64,000 bases of DNA from Rhodocollybia butyracea (GCA_015501585.1 JADNRY010000124.1:1-64000), one strand, 5' to 3'; numbered from the stretch's first letter, positions 46,905 to 58,698 are shown. Notes: a model not told the origin generated them from the letters alone. Translations and numbers: made by a program.

Positions 46905-47347
46905 TATGATTTATACAAAGTGTCCAGACTGGGGATTGAACCCAGGACCTTCTCACTGGATGCAAATCACCATAAATTTTGGTGGAAATAGTAAAATTAT
47001 GTTAAACTTGTATGAAACTTCATGCAATTTTAACATAATCTTGCTATCTGCACACAAGTTCAACATAATTTTACCGCTTCCACAAAAAATTATGTTGATT
47101 TGCAGGCAGTGTCTGGTGAAATCCCAAGATGCTCTAACCAACTGAGCTATCTGGCCATGGTTACAACTACTTGGTATCTCATCAATGTAGTGACAGAGGT
47201 GCCCTAGTGTCCTCAACCATTATAAGGCATTACATGGATATCTTTTGATCCAACCCCCTAGGTTGATTATATAGACAAGGGCATTTACACATAACACATA
47301 CATCTCACCATTGTAGGGTGTCAGGATTGATTATTAATCCCAACAGT
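46905..47347 (-). mobile_element. Insertion in copia pol with LTR-like end and tRNA-like sequence
   Basis: On the minus strand the segment opens TGTTGGGATTAATAATCAAT, the kind of start seen in copia LTRs, and runs to about 46910. The copia reading frame stops at GVYLL on one side and resumes at YLSTGRVIASRDVSF on the other. TATTTG occurs at both junctions, a possible target duplication. The interior holds the tRNA-like feature at 46921-47156. It may be a solo LTR or a tRNA-derived element. Confidence 0.6.
46921..47156 (-). tRNA. tRNA-like gene split by a hairpin insert (pseudogene likely)
   Basis: The minus strand reads GGCCAGATAGCTCAGTTGG (acceptor 5' strand, A box and D arm) near 47156-47138 and GGTCCTGGGTTCAATCCCC (T arm, B box) near 46951-46933, followed by AGTCTGGACA. 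The two acceptor strands pair at six of seven positions. Between the halves, around the anticodon position, lies about 170 bp containing an inverted repeat (GTAAAATTATGTT and its complement). That is much longer than a normal tRNA intron. No anticodon can be assigned safely. It could also be a tRNA-derived SINE-like unit. Confidence 0.5.
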
Positions 47348-48460
47348 ATTTGCTGTACTTGTCTACTGGAAGAGTTATTGCAAGCCGAGATGTGTCCTTC
47401 AATGAGCGAATCTCAACCCTGGGTCTGAAGCTGAAGCCAGCTGATGTAGCTGATGTTGAGGAAGAAATGATCGGACAAATCGGCGCCGAAACTCCGACTA
47501 TTCACCAAGACTTCTCAGGAACAATCGGCGCCCATAATCCGACGCTCACTTTGCAATAAAAATCCTTCAGCAATCGCCGTTGCTAGCAGAGAATTTGAGA
47601 ACCGCGAGCGGGATGGGACAAGACTGGGCCACGACCTCTAAACACCCCCGCGCAAACTTCACAGTCTAGCTGAAAACCTTCCAACAGAATTGGACGACAT
47701 TCAATGCGGCCTTCTCTGCGGTTGGCCTCCCGCCAGTACCGAAAATCTATGCTCAGGCTTTGGAGGACCCGGAACGTTGGACACCAGCCATTCAGAAGGA
47801 AATCCAGCGGATGAAGGAATTCAATGTCTTTGGCGAATTACAGGACCCGCTGCCCGGTGCCACCATCCTAAATCCACTCTGGGTCTTTGCACACAAGTTG
47901 AATGGATCCGGCGATATTGTCGACAAAAAGGCGAGATTGGTAGTGAATGGTGGGAAGCAGGTTGAGTAGACTTTTTCGAAGTTTTTTCTTCGACGGATTC
48001 AGGGGAGACAATGACCGGGACGTATACTGACGACACTTTGGGAGGTTCTTCATCGAAGGAGGAGATGGGTAAAGCAAAGGAGGAGATTGGAAAGAAGTAC
48101 AGGATTAAAGAAACTGATACCGTGCAGTTTGCATTGGGCATGAGACTGGTTCATGACCGAGAGGCCGGGACAGCGACACTCTCCATGCCTGCCTACTGGG
48201 ACCAGCTACTCACGAAATAGGGCTTCAGGACCTCAAGCCCAAATCCACTCCCTATCCCCCGGCCTTGTCTTGTCGAAAGAACAGTCTCCAAAAACGGAAG
48301 AAGATTGGCATCTCATGCGCGATAAACCCTACCGGGAACTTGTGGGTGGCATACAGTTTGGACAGGGAGCTTGTCGCCCTGACATAGCCTATGAGACAAA
48401 TGATCTTTCTACAGGCTGGAGGATAGAAGTCCCGCCACCGTGTTCAACTTTGGGATAAGT

Positions 48461-49275
48461 ATGTGGGTAATGCTTCATCCCTCGTTTATCTTATTCCCTC
48501 GACTTTACTTTATCTTTGATCCATTATTTTTATGCCTTATGTCTTTTCTGAACCCTCGTATTTAACTTAGAATAGTTACAAGGATGCACCCCAGTTCTTA
48601 CACTCGACGTGTTCCTGGGGTGCGTGTTTATTCTTCTTACCTTATCTTTACCTTACTAACTACTGTATCTAACTAGATATTACTTAGCTAGTTCTACAGG
48701 TACAGTGTTCATTAATAGAGTTCTTACACTCGACGCGTTCCTGGGATTTTACTTAGCTAGTTCTACAATGGGGACTCGGCCTTCCCAGTGGAGAATAAAT
48801 TTTTGGAGCGGTATATGGCCTGTTTGGAGTTGTGTTGGTATCTTCAGCAGCTTTCTCAGTAGTTTTTGGTCCAGGCATCCAGGGGCCCCGAAAGACGATA
48901 ATGTACATACATGTAAGTACATTGGGTAACTTCTCGGATTCCAAGCCGGTAATAAACCTAACCTAACCTAACTGGGATAGTTTCCAATAAGCACGAGTAG
49001 CGATGCTAGCTTCCGCTGCATCGATGAGCCTGAATTTGGTATATTGTGGTGACTTCTTCCAGGCGCGGTCGTGTCGCAACTCCAGTTGTTTGCGAAATAT
49101 TGCGAAATATTCTGACAATGGAAGTACAGCTCTTTGGTGTACAAGTATTGCAGAGTCTGTATCACTGTAAGGTCTCTACAAGTTGTGAGACTTCAATCGA
49201 GTTCAACAGGGGATCTGCCTGAGATATGGCCAGTCCCTATGCATCTCTGGGAGGTATCCACTACGGGAAGAGGCG
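48461..49275. other. Residual repeat sequence, no gene
   Basis: CTTACACTCGACG-GTTCCTGGG occurs at about 48599 and 48725, and TTACTTAGCTAGTTCTACA at about 48682 and 48749. These are probably pieces of an LTR. ACCTAACCTAACCTAAC lies at about 48956-48972. No gene seen. Confidence 0.5.
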
Positions 49276-49279
49276 ACAA

Positions 49280-49512
49280 TTAATATGACTGTTTAAGAAC
49301 CTTCACATTGACTATACAAACGCTCATCCTGATTGTACAAACAATCAGGACAACTGTTTTGGAACGGTCAAAATGAGTGTAAACGGAAATTGCTCTCCGT
49401 TTGGTGCACTCATATTGACTGCCCTCGGCAGTCAGTCTGACCATTTAGAGCACTCATATTGACCGAGATCAGGACACTCAAAATGACTGTTTACTCGCTC
49501 ACATTGACTGCT
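49280..49512. repeat. Cluster of a short CTCAyATTGACTG motif
   Basis: Related 13-mers occur at 49302, 49409, 49453, 49477 and 49498, with looser matches near 49290 and 49367. Spacing is irregular (about 20-110 bp). No coding frame. Could be a degraded minisatellite or binding-site array. Confidence 0.5.
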
Positions 49513-49649
49513 ATTCAAGTGGTCTGATCTCAATTATACTACCTACTACAATAATGGCTAATCAATATGTGCGATATACAAACCACGTACTTACACCGCC
49601 TGAAGAAAAGTAAGTCAGTAATGAAGCTGAGACTTAAAGAATAACGCAC

Positions 49650-49795
49650 CTACAGTGAAACACTGTAGACTCACCAAAGAACCCGACTTAGTCTCCTACA
49701 CTTTTGGTGCTGTGCTCAGCCTGCGGGGAACGTTCGCACTGAATGGGCTTGTAGTGATGAACATAGAAAGCTCAGAGGCGTATGTGGCTTGAAGA
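49650..49795 (-). pseudogene. Truncated duplicate of the exon at 52200-52370
   Basis: ACTCACCAAA-AACCCG, TTTGGTG-TGTGCT and GGGGAAC-TTCGC are shared with 52205-52290, with the same splice-donor context. Element B (49837-51683) lies between the two copies. Confidence 0.55.
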
Positions 49796-49836
49796 TGAAA
49801 GAAGAGACAAACTTCCTCACTTTTTCAGGAGCGCGG

Positions 49837-51683
49837 TATTTGGGTATTTACGTGTAGGTATGCGAAATGTGCTATAAAACAACCTAACAAAAACACTACC
49901 GCACCTAACCAGACTATCGATATGTAAGGGAGCGAGGGCGGGTTGTCAGAGATTCCCCGAGGGAAAGTCTTGTAATATCGGATGTACACGCGCAACTGCT
50001 CCAGGCTCAAGACTGTAGCACTAACGTGGGTAACTAAGCTTAGACAACTCTTAGAACTAAGTCGAGAGAAGCCTAGTTGGGGTGTACGAGTGTACAAGTG
50101 TACAAGGGAACCAGGTGTGTATGTCCAAATTAATTAACCAAAACCAAAACCAATACAACAAAACTAAGATTCTCCTAGGCAAACTCTGGCTCTAGCTAGA
50201 ATAGTAATCTCGAGGTTTGTCAACAACCCTAGGCAAACTCTGGCACTAGCTGCTGTGATGCCATAAAGTCCTCGACCAAACTCTGGGCTAAGCTACGATA
50301 TTGTGAGTGAACTTAATCACTAGGAACTTGTACCACAATCTTAGTGGCTCATCTAACTTTGTGAAGAAGTCAACTAAGGAACCCTCACTCTGGAGCCAGA
50401 TAATCCCTTACAAGAAGCCGTCCCCTCTAAGGAAGCAACTAGATTTGAGTTGATCTGGAGTTCGAGAGAACTCTACACACTTAAATTCGATCAAGATATA
50501 AATGGGCTTTGCGAAGCGCATGAAGTTTATTACTTTCTTAAGATAACCAAGTCAGGAGGCGTCACGCTACTGATCCCATGGGGACGTTCTACGGAGCACT
50601 GGTCTTAGCAGTCAAGTTGAGGGCAAGAAACTTGTCTTATTGAATAAATATATCTGGCTTATATACTGAGTAGAGAGAGTTTAATACAAAAAATAGATGA
50701 AACAGATATGGAGAGAGACAGAAAGAGAGTGGAACAGAGGAATCTGGCTCGGAAAGGAAACTCCAGCCTATATATGGTACACATGATAAAGAAATAGTCC
50801 ATTCTTGGGTATATATCAGAGGTAAAATATGATTTTGTGAGGATTAACATAGTTTTAGAGTGTTTTGATCCGAGCGAGGTTTCTCCAATTACTCAACAAT
50901 TCTCCGGGGTCAGGAGTACCTTTACGCTTCATGATCACTCGCCGCCCGGTTTCCCTTGGGTGAGTTTCATTCTATTCCTCGGATAGTTCTGTCCATCCTG
51001 AGTGTGATTAACATTCTCTCGAGAAGGCCTGTTATCTAGCTTTCCAACGACACCACTTATGATAATCTCGAGCAACTGCGCTGAGTATGTACAAGTGATT
51101 CCCGATAATTGGCTTTAACGGATAAGACCTTCCGTGTATGATTTCTAAGATCAAATGTTTCGATTTGCCAAGGCTATCCCGGCGCGTAGCTTTCCGTAGG
51201 ACCGCTAAGCATGTTTCTACCGTCCTCACGGTTGCGACCGGTGCCGCGAATAGATCTTTACGGTTTCCTCGGGATCGTTCTGGTCCATTGTTACGGACTG
51301 TAAAGTCCACATCTTAACATAGCTTGTTGGGGGTCTTAGTGCAAGGGATGCCTTCCCTCATAATTCCTTCCCTCGAGTAACGCGTTGGCTTAGTACTTAT
51401 CCCGCTTCGAGATGTCCTGTAGTTTAGAGAGTCTACACTCTTTGGGTATAACTAGATTGACGATCTAGCGTTACATCTCCGGGCAGCCCAGGTATCCTTG
51501 CTAGCTTGGCTCTAGGCTACGCTTGTGGGCGTACCTTTACGGCTCGCTGAGTATTGTTAAGTTCTTTGCCTCGGCAACAGCTATCACGCTCGGGCTCCGT
51601 ATAACTCTCTTATTGCATTGTATAACATGTACAAAGTGTCAAAATGTACGGTTACACGCCTTAGGCTGATTTTAGGCCTAATA
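49837..51683 (-). mobile_element. Repeat element B, copy 1 (1,847 bp)
   Basis: This is the reverse complement of 58699-62527 once the nested element A is removed there. The ends are TATTTGGG (left) and CCTAATA (right), a short inverted terminus of TATTwGG. It is flanked by GCGG on both sides (49833-49836, 51684-51687), a perfect 4-bp duplication. ORFs of about 75-92 codons are shared with copy 2, but I recognise no domain. A 20-bp phrase CTAGGCAAACTCTGGC recurs at about 50178 and 50231. Possibly a solo LTR with atypical ends or a non-autonomous DNA element. Confidence 0.85.
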
Positions 51684-51889
51684 GCGGTAGAGCAGGAAAT
51701 GGTGTGATGTCGTTCTCGGATGCGTCCGACACAGAGCCCAGGTCACAAAGCTTTCAGAGACTCTTTGCCTCATTGATCTGGAGTACATGGTTAGATCGCT
51801 GCCAAAAGCTGAAGCAAAGAAAACGCACGAGAATGTTAGAAGAAGTCTTGCGCATTGATTTCATGCTGCCGGGACTGGTCCATCGATTT

Positions 51890-52370
51890 TCAGCTATGTT
51901 CAAATAAAAAGTATCGAAAATCATACACAAGTGATTCCATATCTCCATCTTCGGTGTCTGCATTTGAGTTTGAGTCTGAGGCTGATGAAGCGTATGAAGG
52001 ATAAGGCATGTAGGAGGGATACAAGATGCATAGGCGCGGGATTCCAAGTCCGATTGGAGGTGGTATACAAAGCGGGACCAGCTCATCCTTCTGGCACTCC
52101 CTTACCCTCACCACTTGCTTCTCATACTTGTTCGTTGCCCCGTCGCCTTCCACTACCCACCCGACAATGAGCGTTGATTTCACAGAAACAAAATCAGTGT
52201 AAACTCACCAAAAAACCCGAAATCTTTGGTGTTGTGCTTGACACACGTTCCACGGGGAACATTCGCCATGAATGGTCCATAGCAGTGAATATGGAAGCCC
52301 AGAAGAGTAGGTAGCTTGAGAGCGGAGGGATTGGACATGGGGATGTATCCAAGAGCTTCGTGCATATGTT
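51890..52370 (-). CDS. Hypothetical gene with two exons
   Basis: Exon 1 (52205-52370) reads MSNPSALKLPTLLGFHIHCY, GPFMANVPRGTCVKHNTKDF and GFFG, and stops at a GTGAGTTT donor (52204). A downstream frame (51890-52183) reads STLIVGWVVEGDGATNKYEK and PPIGLGIPRLCILYPS. The exon-1 duplicate at 49650 keeps the same donor. No family recognised. Confidence 0.35.
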
Positions 52371-53850
52371 AAAAGCCGGCGTCGAAGCAACAGGGAGTTC
52401 CTGAGCGGTGGCCTGATAATCTAATCAGCCTAACCAATGTGATATATATAATGATATTGAGAAATCACGCACAATTGGACATCATCACCTAGCACCTGCG
52501 CCTCCTTGGCTTGTAAGATAGTCTCGCGCATTGGTTTCAAAGTATGGGCTTGATAGTCCGACACGCACGCACGCCTGTCGCCTTGCTCAGCTGTTTCGGG
52601 CTCCCAAGGATAACAGTTTTGTACTCAGCTCGAGTGAGATTTCAAACGCCTGACAATGTATAAGCGCTGACCTTTGTCTAGGGTGACAACATCGATTCGA
52701 CTGGGAACGATGCCAGATTTTAAAAAATAAGCAATAAGATGCGCAAAAGAAAGAGGGGAGATAGACGCACATACTTGATCTTTTTGATTCGCCAAACACG
52801 AGCATCATCAGGCCCAGTAGCAGCTCCAAGATCCAAAAGCTTTGTGAATGCAGAAATTTCGGACTACAGGCTTGCCAATAAGCACCAAATTGGGATAAAA
52901 GCCTCCATATATGCAGGACCGGATCGGAGCAGACAGAAGATCACGTCGAATAGACAGGATTTTCACGAAACAAAAGGACATACCAGTGATATATAAGCCC
53001 TCTTAGCCATCTCCAGACCAGTTTTTTTCATCTTAAATCCTGTAATTTGGGTGGAGCCCAATTTCCTTCCAGTTACCAATAAGGCCAGTTTTCAAGCCAA
53101 GTTTTATCTTGAGGGCTAAAATATTTGTCAACACAGTATCTTCGCTCCAGTATCTTTGCGTAAAACACAAATTTGAAGTGAGCCAGGTGTAAGTCAGTAT
53201 GGATATGTGTGTTAGAGAAGAAAGCGACTAGAAAGCGACGCATTGCGCAATGTTGTCACATGAGATTTTACATAGGCGCCAAGGCGCTTAAGTAAATTAG
53301 TGTGAACACAGAGGCTGCCGCCGGGCAACGGCTGTCCTCGGCTGTCTAGAAGAGGTCGACGCCCTTTCAATTCAGTTTTTGGCCGGCAATTACATCCCCC
53401 ACCACTGCCTCAAAGATTTTTCAACTCTTTTTCAGGGATCTGACAATAATTTCAAGGGTTACTCACTGTTACTCAAGGGAAGTCATACCATTTGTGAGAA
53501 TTGAGCAGCCCTATTGTCACAAGGGTTGTCAGAGTCACAGAAAGTCAAAAGTGCTTGCGAGTTGGAATCAGGCCCTAAGCGTGCGTCAAAATCTGAACTT
53601 TTCCGCTTTTCTCCACTGCCCGTTAACATGTGTTAACGTTTTGTCTTCTTTTCTTCCCCTCTTATTCTTCCAGAGCATCCGCTGTGCTATGATATACAAT
53701 TTAGGGATCATCGATCGGGTCTGACAAGGATGGCAAAAGACACCTCTGGGTGAGTCTTCACTTTTTCTCTCCCAAGCCTGAAGCTCACACGAACTCTAAC
53801 TAGATCTAACTGCTTAGACATCCAACTGTCACGACACCAGACAGCGATAG
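52371..53850. other. No supported gene
   Basis: Short frames only. No repeats or RNA genes noticed. Confidence 0.4.
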
Positions 53851-53859
53851 CTCTCAAGA

Positions 53860-54518
53860 GGTTTCACCCTGCTCAACTTTTTGCTGCGGCTTTTTCGGCT
53901 GGTCTATCCGATTCCAACAGCAGCACGTTCCTCGGCTTTCTTGTCTAAAATTACACTCTTGCTTCCATCCATGCCGCAGTACTCTCTAAAAGCCATTAAC
54001 CTCACACCTTCAAGACATGACAAAGTGATCCCCAGAAACGGGGCCGCGGCTACGCCTTTCGAGGCACTACTGCGTCTGGTCAATTGGTGGCTTCAGGTTA
54101 GGCTTTCTCAACAGCGGGTTTCAGTTATTCCCACCATTTTCTCTGTTCCCTACCACACAGTCAACTTCCACGCCGCACAATTCTCGCCTCTTGGGTCCAA
54201 AAGCTAGTGCAGCAAGGCATCCCTCAGCACCCATTTTGGCCAAAGCAGTGCTATCAACTCCTCGCATCTCTTCAAAGTCAGGCTCTGTCTAAACACATGG
54301 CAGCCGCGGTCGCCAAATTTGAAAACTTTCCTTTGGAATATCACGATGTCCAGCCCTATGTGGTTATGGAGCAGTGCAGAGTTTTTAGTGGCCGCATCGA
54401 CGGCGTATGGGTTTATGCGTTGGAGGAAAGACACAACACTGTAAAATGGGTTGAACAGTGCATAGATGTTGTGGTTATGAGGGAAAAAGAGAGGATGAAG
54501 AGGCAAATAGTGACGTGA
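53860..54518 (+). CDS. Hypothetical protein fragment
   Basis: The last block (54190-54518) is a clear open frame: LVQQGIPQHPFWPKQCYQLL, AAAVAKFENFPLEYHDVQPY and VKWVEQCIDVVVMREKERMK, stopping at 54516-54518. Upstream, shorter frames are protein-like but shifted relative to each other. No family recognised. It ends about 400 bp before the SNF2-like gene. Confidence 0.35.
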
Positions 54519-54921
54519 GTTGTGTTGGGGACTCGACATATTGCCGTCTGAAGAGCGCTGTTAAATAAATAAAAATGAGTCTTGTTCTGACTTTTTCGGT
54601 GTATAGATAACCTCTAAGAAATAGAGCGATTCATGAACCAACAAATGGGGAACTCAGGAAGGAAGGAAGATGTTATCCATAAGAGTTGAACATTGAACGG
54701 AAATGGTTCAAGTTGGCAGGTGACTGTGGGAAACAGCCGCAATTACTTAGTATTTCTGGTTCATTGCCCCTCTGCTTTTTATCACTGCAGTCTTGCCACT
54801 ATGGCCTGCAGAGTCGCTACTATAGCTTGCATTCGGCTTAACTTAGCTATATCTGGTAGGTCAGTCGGCACTATTTGCAACAAACATGTAAGGCAGAATT
54901 GTTCATTTCTAGATCTCAAAA

Positions 54922-55588
54922 ATGCCCCCAGCCAAAGCAAAACCATCTGCATCTAAAGCAAGAATGCCCGCATCAAAAGCAAAAACACCCGCAACCAAAG
55001 AAAAAACAGCCAAAGAAGAACCTAAAATTAGAGTGCAGAAGCTCTCCCATCTTTATCGTCTAATTTTTTGGTTACCGAAGCTAGTCCAGCCTGATCCTAT
55101 CTGTGACGAGGACAGAAATGTCATTGAGGCATCTACTCCGCTGTCCAGGGCTATTGAGGAATCAAGGGTTATCCCATTCTGGATAGAAGCATGTCCAGAT
55201 AATCTCAAAGAAAAATGGGGGCAGCGATGGACTTACATTCACCAGAAACTTGCTAAGATGTCCCGTAAAGTGACAAAAAAAAGCGTCAATAACTTTGACT
55301 GGCGAAAATTGGAGGATGTGTTGAATCTAGCACGGAAAGAGAAATGGGTCGCGTGTGTTGACAAATAGTATGTTGCAGTTATAGCTGTGTGAGAAACTCA
55401 CTACAACTAGTTTGCAGATCTTAAAACATCTAGACAATGAAAACTTGAGTATTCAAGCTTTCTATAAACATAACAGCAACTATGCCAAAGTTTTTGAGAA
55501 CAACCAGAACCGGGCAGTCGGTTTCGTCTCTCTTACTAATTGGGACACTATGCTCTACCACCTCCTTCCGGCAATGCAGTTCAGTCAC
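54922..55588 (+). pseudogene. SNF2-family ATPase gene, 5' part
   Basis: The ATG at 54922 starts a Lys/Ala/Pro-rich tail (MPPAKAKPSASKARMPASK), then IRVQKLSHLYRLIFWLPKLV and LKEKWGQRWTYIHQKL. A 43-bp intron (55368-55410, GTATGT...AACTAG) joins to LQILKHLDNENLSIQAFYKH and NQNRAVGFVSLTNWDTMLYH. The frame is interrupted by the foldback at 55589 and resumes at 56478. On its own the N-terminal part is unassignable; it is linked to the SNF2 domain by strand and continuity. Confidence 0.6.
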
Positions 55589-56477
55589 CCACATATTTGG
55601 TCTTATTAGTCTGCACTTTTGTTACATTGACCTTACTAAAAAGACCCAAAAACCTAGGCAAAACCCAGGCAGCTAGGTCATGACCTTGGGATTTAGTGTT
55701 ACATTGACCTTACTAAAAAGACCCAAAAACCTAGGCAAAACCCAGGCAGCTAGGTCATGACCTTGGGATTTAGGTCATGACCTGGGAATTAGGTCATGAC
55801 CTAAAAAATTGTTCATGACCTAGGTCAGGTTGGTCTTTGCCTGGGGTTGGTAGGTCATGGCCTGGGGTGAGATAGGATATGGCCTAGGTGGGGCAGGGCA
55901 TGGTCTAGGTGAGGGAGGGGATCAGCTAGGTCAGGTAAGTCACATTCTTGCCTGACAACCCAGAACAGGGCACTGTGACTTAGCTTGATCTTGTCATAAT
56001 CTACAGATATGTAAAAAATCCCAATAAACCCAATATGTTACTACACATTTCTTGTCATGATTCTATGATATTTCATTCTTGCTTATATTCTCTATCTCAC
56101 CATCCTCCACTCTCACCCTACACCTCTTAAACTAACTATATATCCCCCTCCTAGACCATAACCTCCTCCTCCTAGACTATACCCTCCCCCTCCTAGACCA
56201 TCCCCTCCCTCACCTAGACCATCCCCTCCCTCACCTAGACCATGCCCTGCCCCACCTAGGCCATATCCTATCTCACCCCAGGCCATGGCCTACCAACCCC
56301 AGGCAAAGACCAACCTGACCTAGGTCATGACCAATTTTTTAGGTCATGACCTAATTCCCAGGTCATGACCTAAATCCCAAGGTCATGACCTAGCTGCCTG
56401 GGTTTTGCCTAGGTTTTTGGGTCTTTTTAGTAAGGTCAATGTAACAAAAGTGCAGACTAATAAGACCAAATATGTGG
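55589..56477. mobile_element. Large foldback element F2 (889 bp) inside the SNF2-like gene
   Basis: The ends are CCACATATTTGGTCTTATTA and its complement. The arms carry repeated AGGTCATGACCT palindromes and CCTAGGCAAAACCCAGG units. The left arm also has a tandem duplication of a ~74-bp block (about 55622-55770). The AT-rich centre (about 55990-56100) is unique. The phrase CCTAGGCAAA-CCCAGG is shared with foldback family F1, hinting at a common origin. No coding capacity. Confidence 0.9.
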
Positions 56478-58698
56478 TTGCCTGAAGTGGGCAATGTTTG
56501 GTGCCACGATCCTTGGCAACTCGATAGCCGTCCCAGATTTTGTTGTTGCGTGGTGGCATACCACCATGCAAGCGCTTCTCAATGTCAACTCCAAACACCG
56601 GAAAACCTCTGATGAAAAGTCAGCGAAGGCTCAGGCAACCATCAAAAAATACTTTGGGCCTAATTTTCTTGAAGGTGAACTTCCAACAACGGTGTTCACA
56701 CTGGCTAACACATGAAATGTGCTCACTGCTCTTCTCTCGATAAAGTCTCGCCTCAACTGGCAGCTCATCTCTCCCACCAACGCCAATGTCTTGGCTACTT
56801 CCGTGGATCTTAATAGCTCAGATGCTCTGGAGAAAATTAAAGCAAGATGGTCACAGCTAACACCAAATGCAAGAATGGGTCAATATTGCCAGATGACTAT
56901 CGGGTGGATGGCAGGAGTGGTTGAAACCAGGACAAAAACTCCAGTGGAACTAAATCTTGGTGGGGATCCGGGGCATGAAATTAGTAAGAATCTTTTACTA
57001 CTTGTATGTTTTTATGATCTGAAATTGTGTTCAGTGGAATATGGGCGCCTTGTGGGGAAGTCGATCCCTGCTGAGAAGCTCGCAGAATGGTTCATTGTGC
57101 CATCTGCAGGTGAAATCGAGGTTTTCAACTCAGAGCTTGCAGATTTTGTGGATAGTTGGCTAGGCCAAACCAACATCAACTCCCTAGGCACTGCAATGTC
57201 TCTTTACCAAAACCCTCAGTTTGAGAAAGTACTTGATTATCAATGTGAAGGAAATGATATCAGGTTAGAAGTCTTCAAAAAGTATACATTACATGAGCTC
57301 CATACACATTTGGGACTCGATAATGGTCTTCCTAGCATCTTTTGTCCATATACAGCCGATGACCCAACATCAATACCAGCAGGCAACAAGAGTTTTGAGG
57401 GAGGCGAACCTGTTGTCATAAGCTGGCACCAATTAGTCTTTGTCGGGGAGCTGTTCTCACGCCTTGCCAGATGTCATCAGGCCAACCTTCAGGATATACA
57501 TCACTCCGGAAATCCTTTGACAGCACTATCAGCTATCCAGGAAGAATGGGCAAAAACTCCTGGACTTGCCCTCTTGGATGAAGTCGGTCTTGGAAAAACA
57601 ATGTGCGTGATGGCTGCCATTGCAACGATCCAACAGGTAGAGCCGCAGCAGATCGCTTTCAACAACAACGGTAGGCGAAACCAAAACCAATTGCCACCGT
57701 GTATTAGAGACGGTAAGTGTGCAGGATATATATCACTACCAGTTCTATTTCTCAACGGATGACTAGCAACAAGTTTTGGGTGTCGAAAAGCGGGCCTCCC
57801 TAGCCAGCCTCACCTGATCATTGTCCCCCATAGTCTGGTAGATCAGTGGGAGAATGAGCTCTGTCGCTTCTTTTGTCCAGATTCTACTCAAATTTTTGTT
57901 GTTCAATCTGCAGCCAAGCACTGGGGTAAAGATATGGCGGCTATTCGAGCTTCCAAGACCCGTAAAATTTGAAAAATTGTGCTTACATCTCATTTGGTTT
58001 GTAGCTGATGTTATTAATACCGCACACTGCTAACAAACATATTTTAGATCCTACAGCAAATGTTTGTCGCCAACAATGGAATGATCGTGAAAACCTTGGT
58101 CAATGGTCTTCCTAGACTTTGTTATAATCCACTGCAAGACACCTTGTTTTCATTTTCCTGGTGCTTGGTGTGGATTGATGAGGCCCGTGAAGGTAGAACC
58201 GGTGGACCCACCTGGAGATCATTCAGTGCCATTTTAGAAGCAGCAGCAACACCGCTACTGGAGCATCCAGAAGTAAGTATCTATTGCTTCAGGACGTTTC
58301 AAGCATTAAGTTCTCTACAGGATCTTGTAAACTTGGCTTTGCTAGTTCGTCCTCCAACATTACACTGGGAAGAAAAGGAGAGGTTAAGTTTCATGTTCAA
58401 AAATCTCCGTTCAGCCAAGAATTGCTCAAAGACCAAGGCACATCAAAATGCCCTGGAACTATGTGCTAGCAAAAAACTTGTCACACCAGAAGCCACTGGC
58501 GCCGAACTCTCTGCTTTAAAAATAGTGATGGCAGTTCGGCGCCATTTACTTCCTTATAGCGTTTGTCAGTCAAGCAAATCGGTAGATAACTGGGGAAATC
58601 GAATAGGTGCTCAACTACCACCGTGCACCATCATTCATCCGTCTGTAAAAGTGACAGATATGGAGAGCCAGGCAGCTTATAAAAAGCTTGGTCACCGG
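56478..58698 (+). pseudogene. SNF2-family ATPase gene, helicase lobe 1
   Basis: The frame continues with WWHTTMQALLNVNSKH, a TGA at 56713-56715, then the long exon 56719-57710. It carries the Walker A motif LLDEVGLGKTM (57574-57603), where SNF2 proteins have DE-MGLGKT. After an intron at 57711-57766, HLIIVPHSLVDQWENELCRF is motif Ia, IVLTSHL follows a further stop, and WCLVWIDEAREGRTGG (58162-58209) is the Walker B/motif II with DEAR instead of DEAH. AAATPLL is motif III. LALLVRPPTLHWEEKERL and CASKKLVTPEATGAELSA follow, up to YKKLG at the B insertion point. SNF2 enzymes use ATP to remodel chromatin. The H-to-R change in motif II could be decay or family divergence. Confidence 0.75.

Larger units (their letters stand above)
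44407..48460 (+). mobile_element. Degenerate Ty1/copia retrotransposon (gag-pol), with nested insertions
   Basis: Gag (44407-45037) ends in a zinc-knuckle-like C-x4-C-x4-H-x4-C (CSNPNCLRPGHLAKEC). Protease: YADSGATDHFF (about 45170). Integrase: WHHRFRHAGITRIKM with a C-x2-C (46086-46215), then ERIHIDLTGPMRTRSLGG and EVTPAYLSAANGVAERKHG (46551). Reverse transcriptase: DPERWTPAIQKEIQRM (47766) to KKARLVVNGGKQVE, then a jump to TYTDDTLGG (YTDD in place of YVDD at 48023-48034). The middle of the RT is therefore deleted. RNase H is absent after about 48460. Two insertions split pol, 45493-46011 and about 46905-47347. No LTR pair of this element could be identified. Many frame changes; inactive. 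Confidence 0.85.

Noticed and set aside
46905..47347. Spliceosomal intron in copia pol
   Set aside because: It begins near GT and ends in CAG, but it contains an LTR-like end and a tRNA-like sequence and is flanked by a repeated TATTTG, so an insertion is more likely.
48956..48972. CCTAAC repeats as an interstitial telomere
   Set aside because: Only about three units, and of the form CCTAAC rather than the usual fungal CCCTAA; too short to support a claim.
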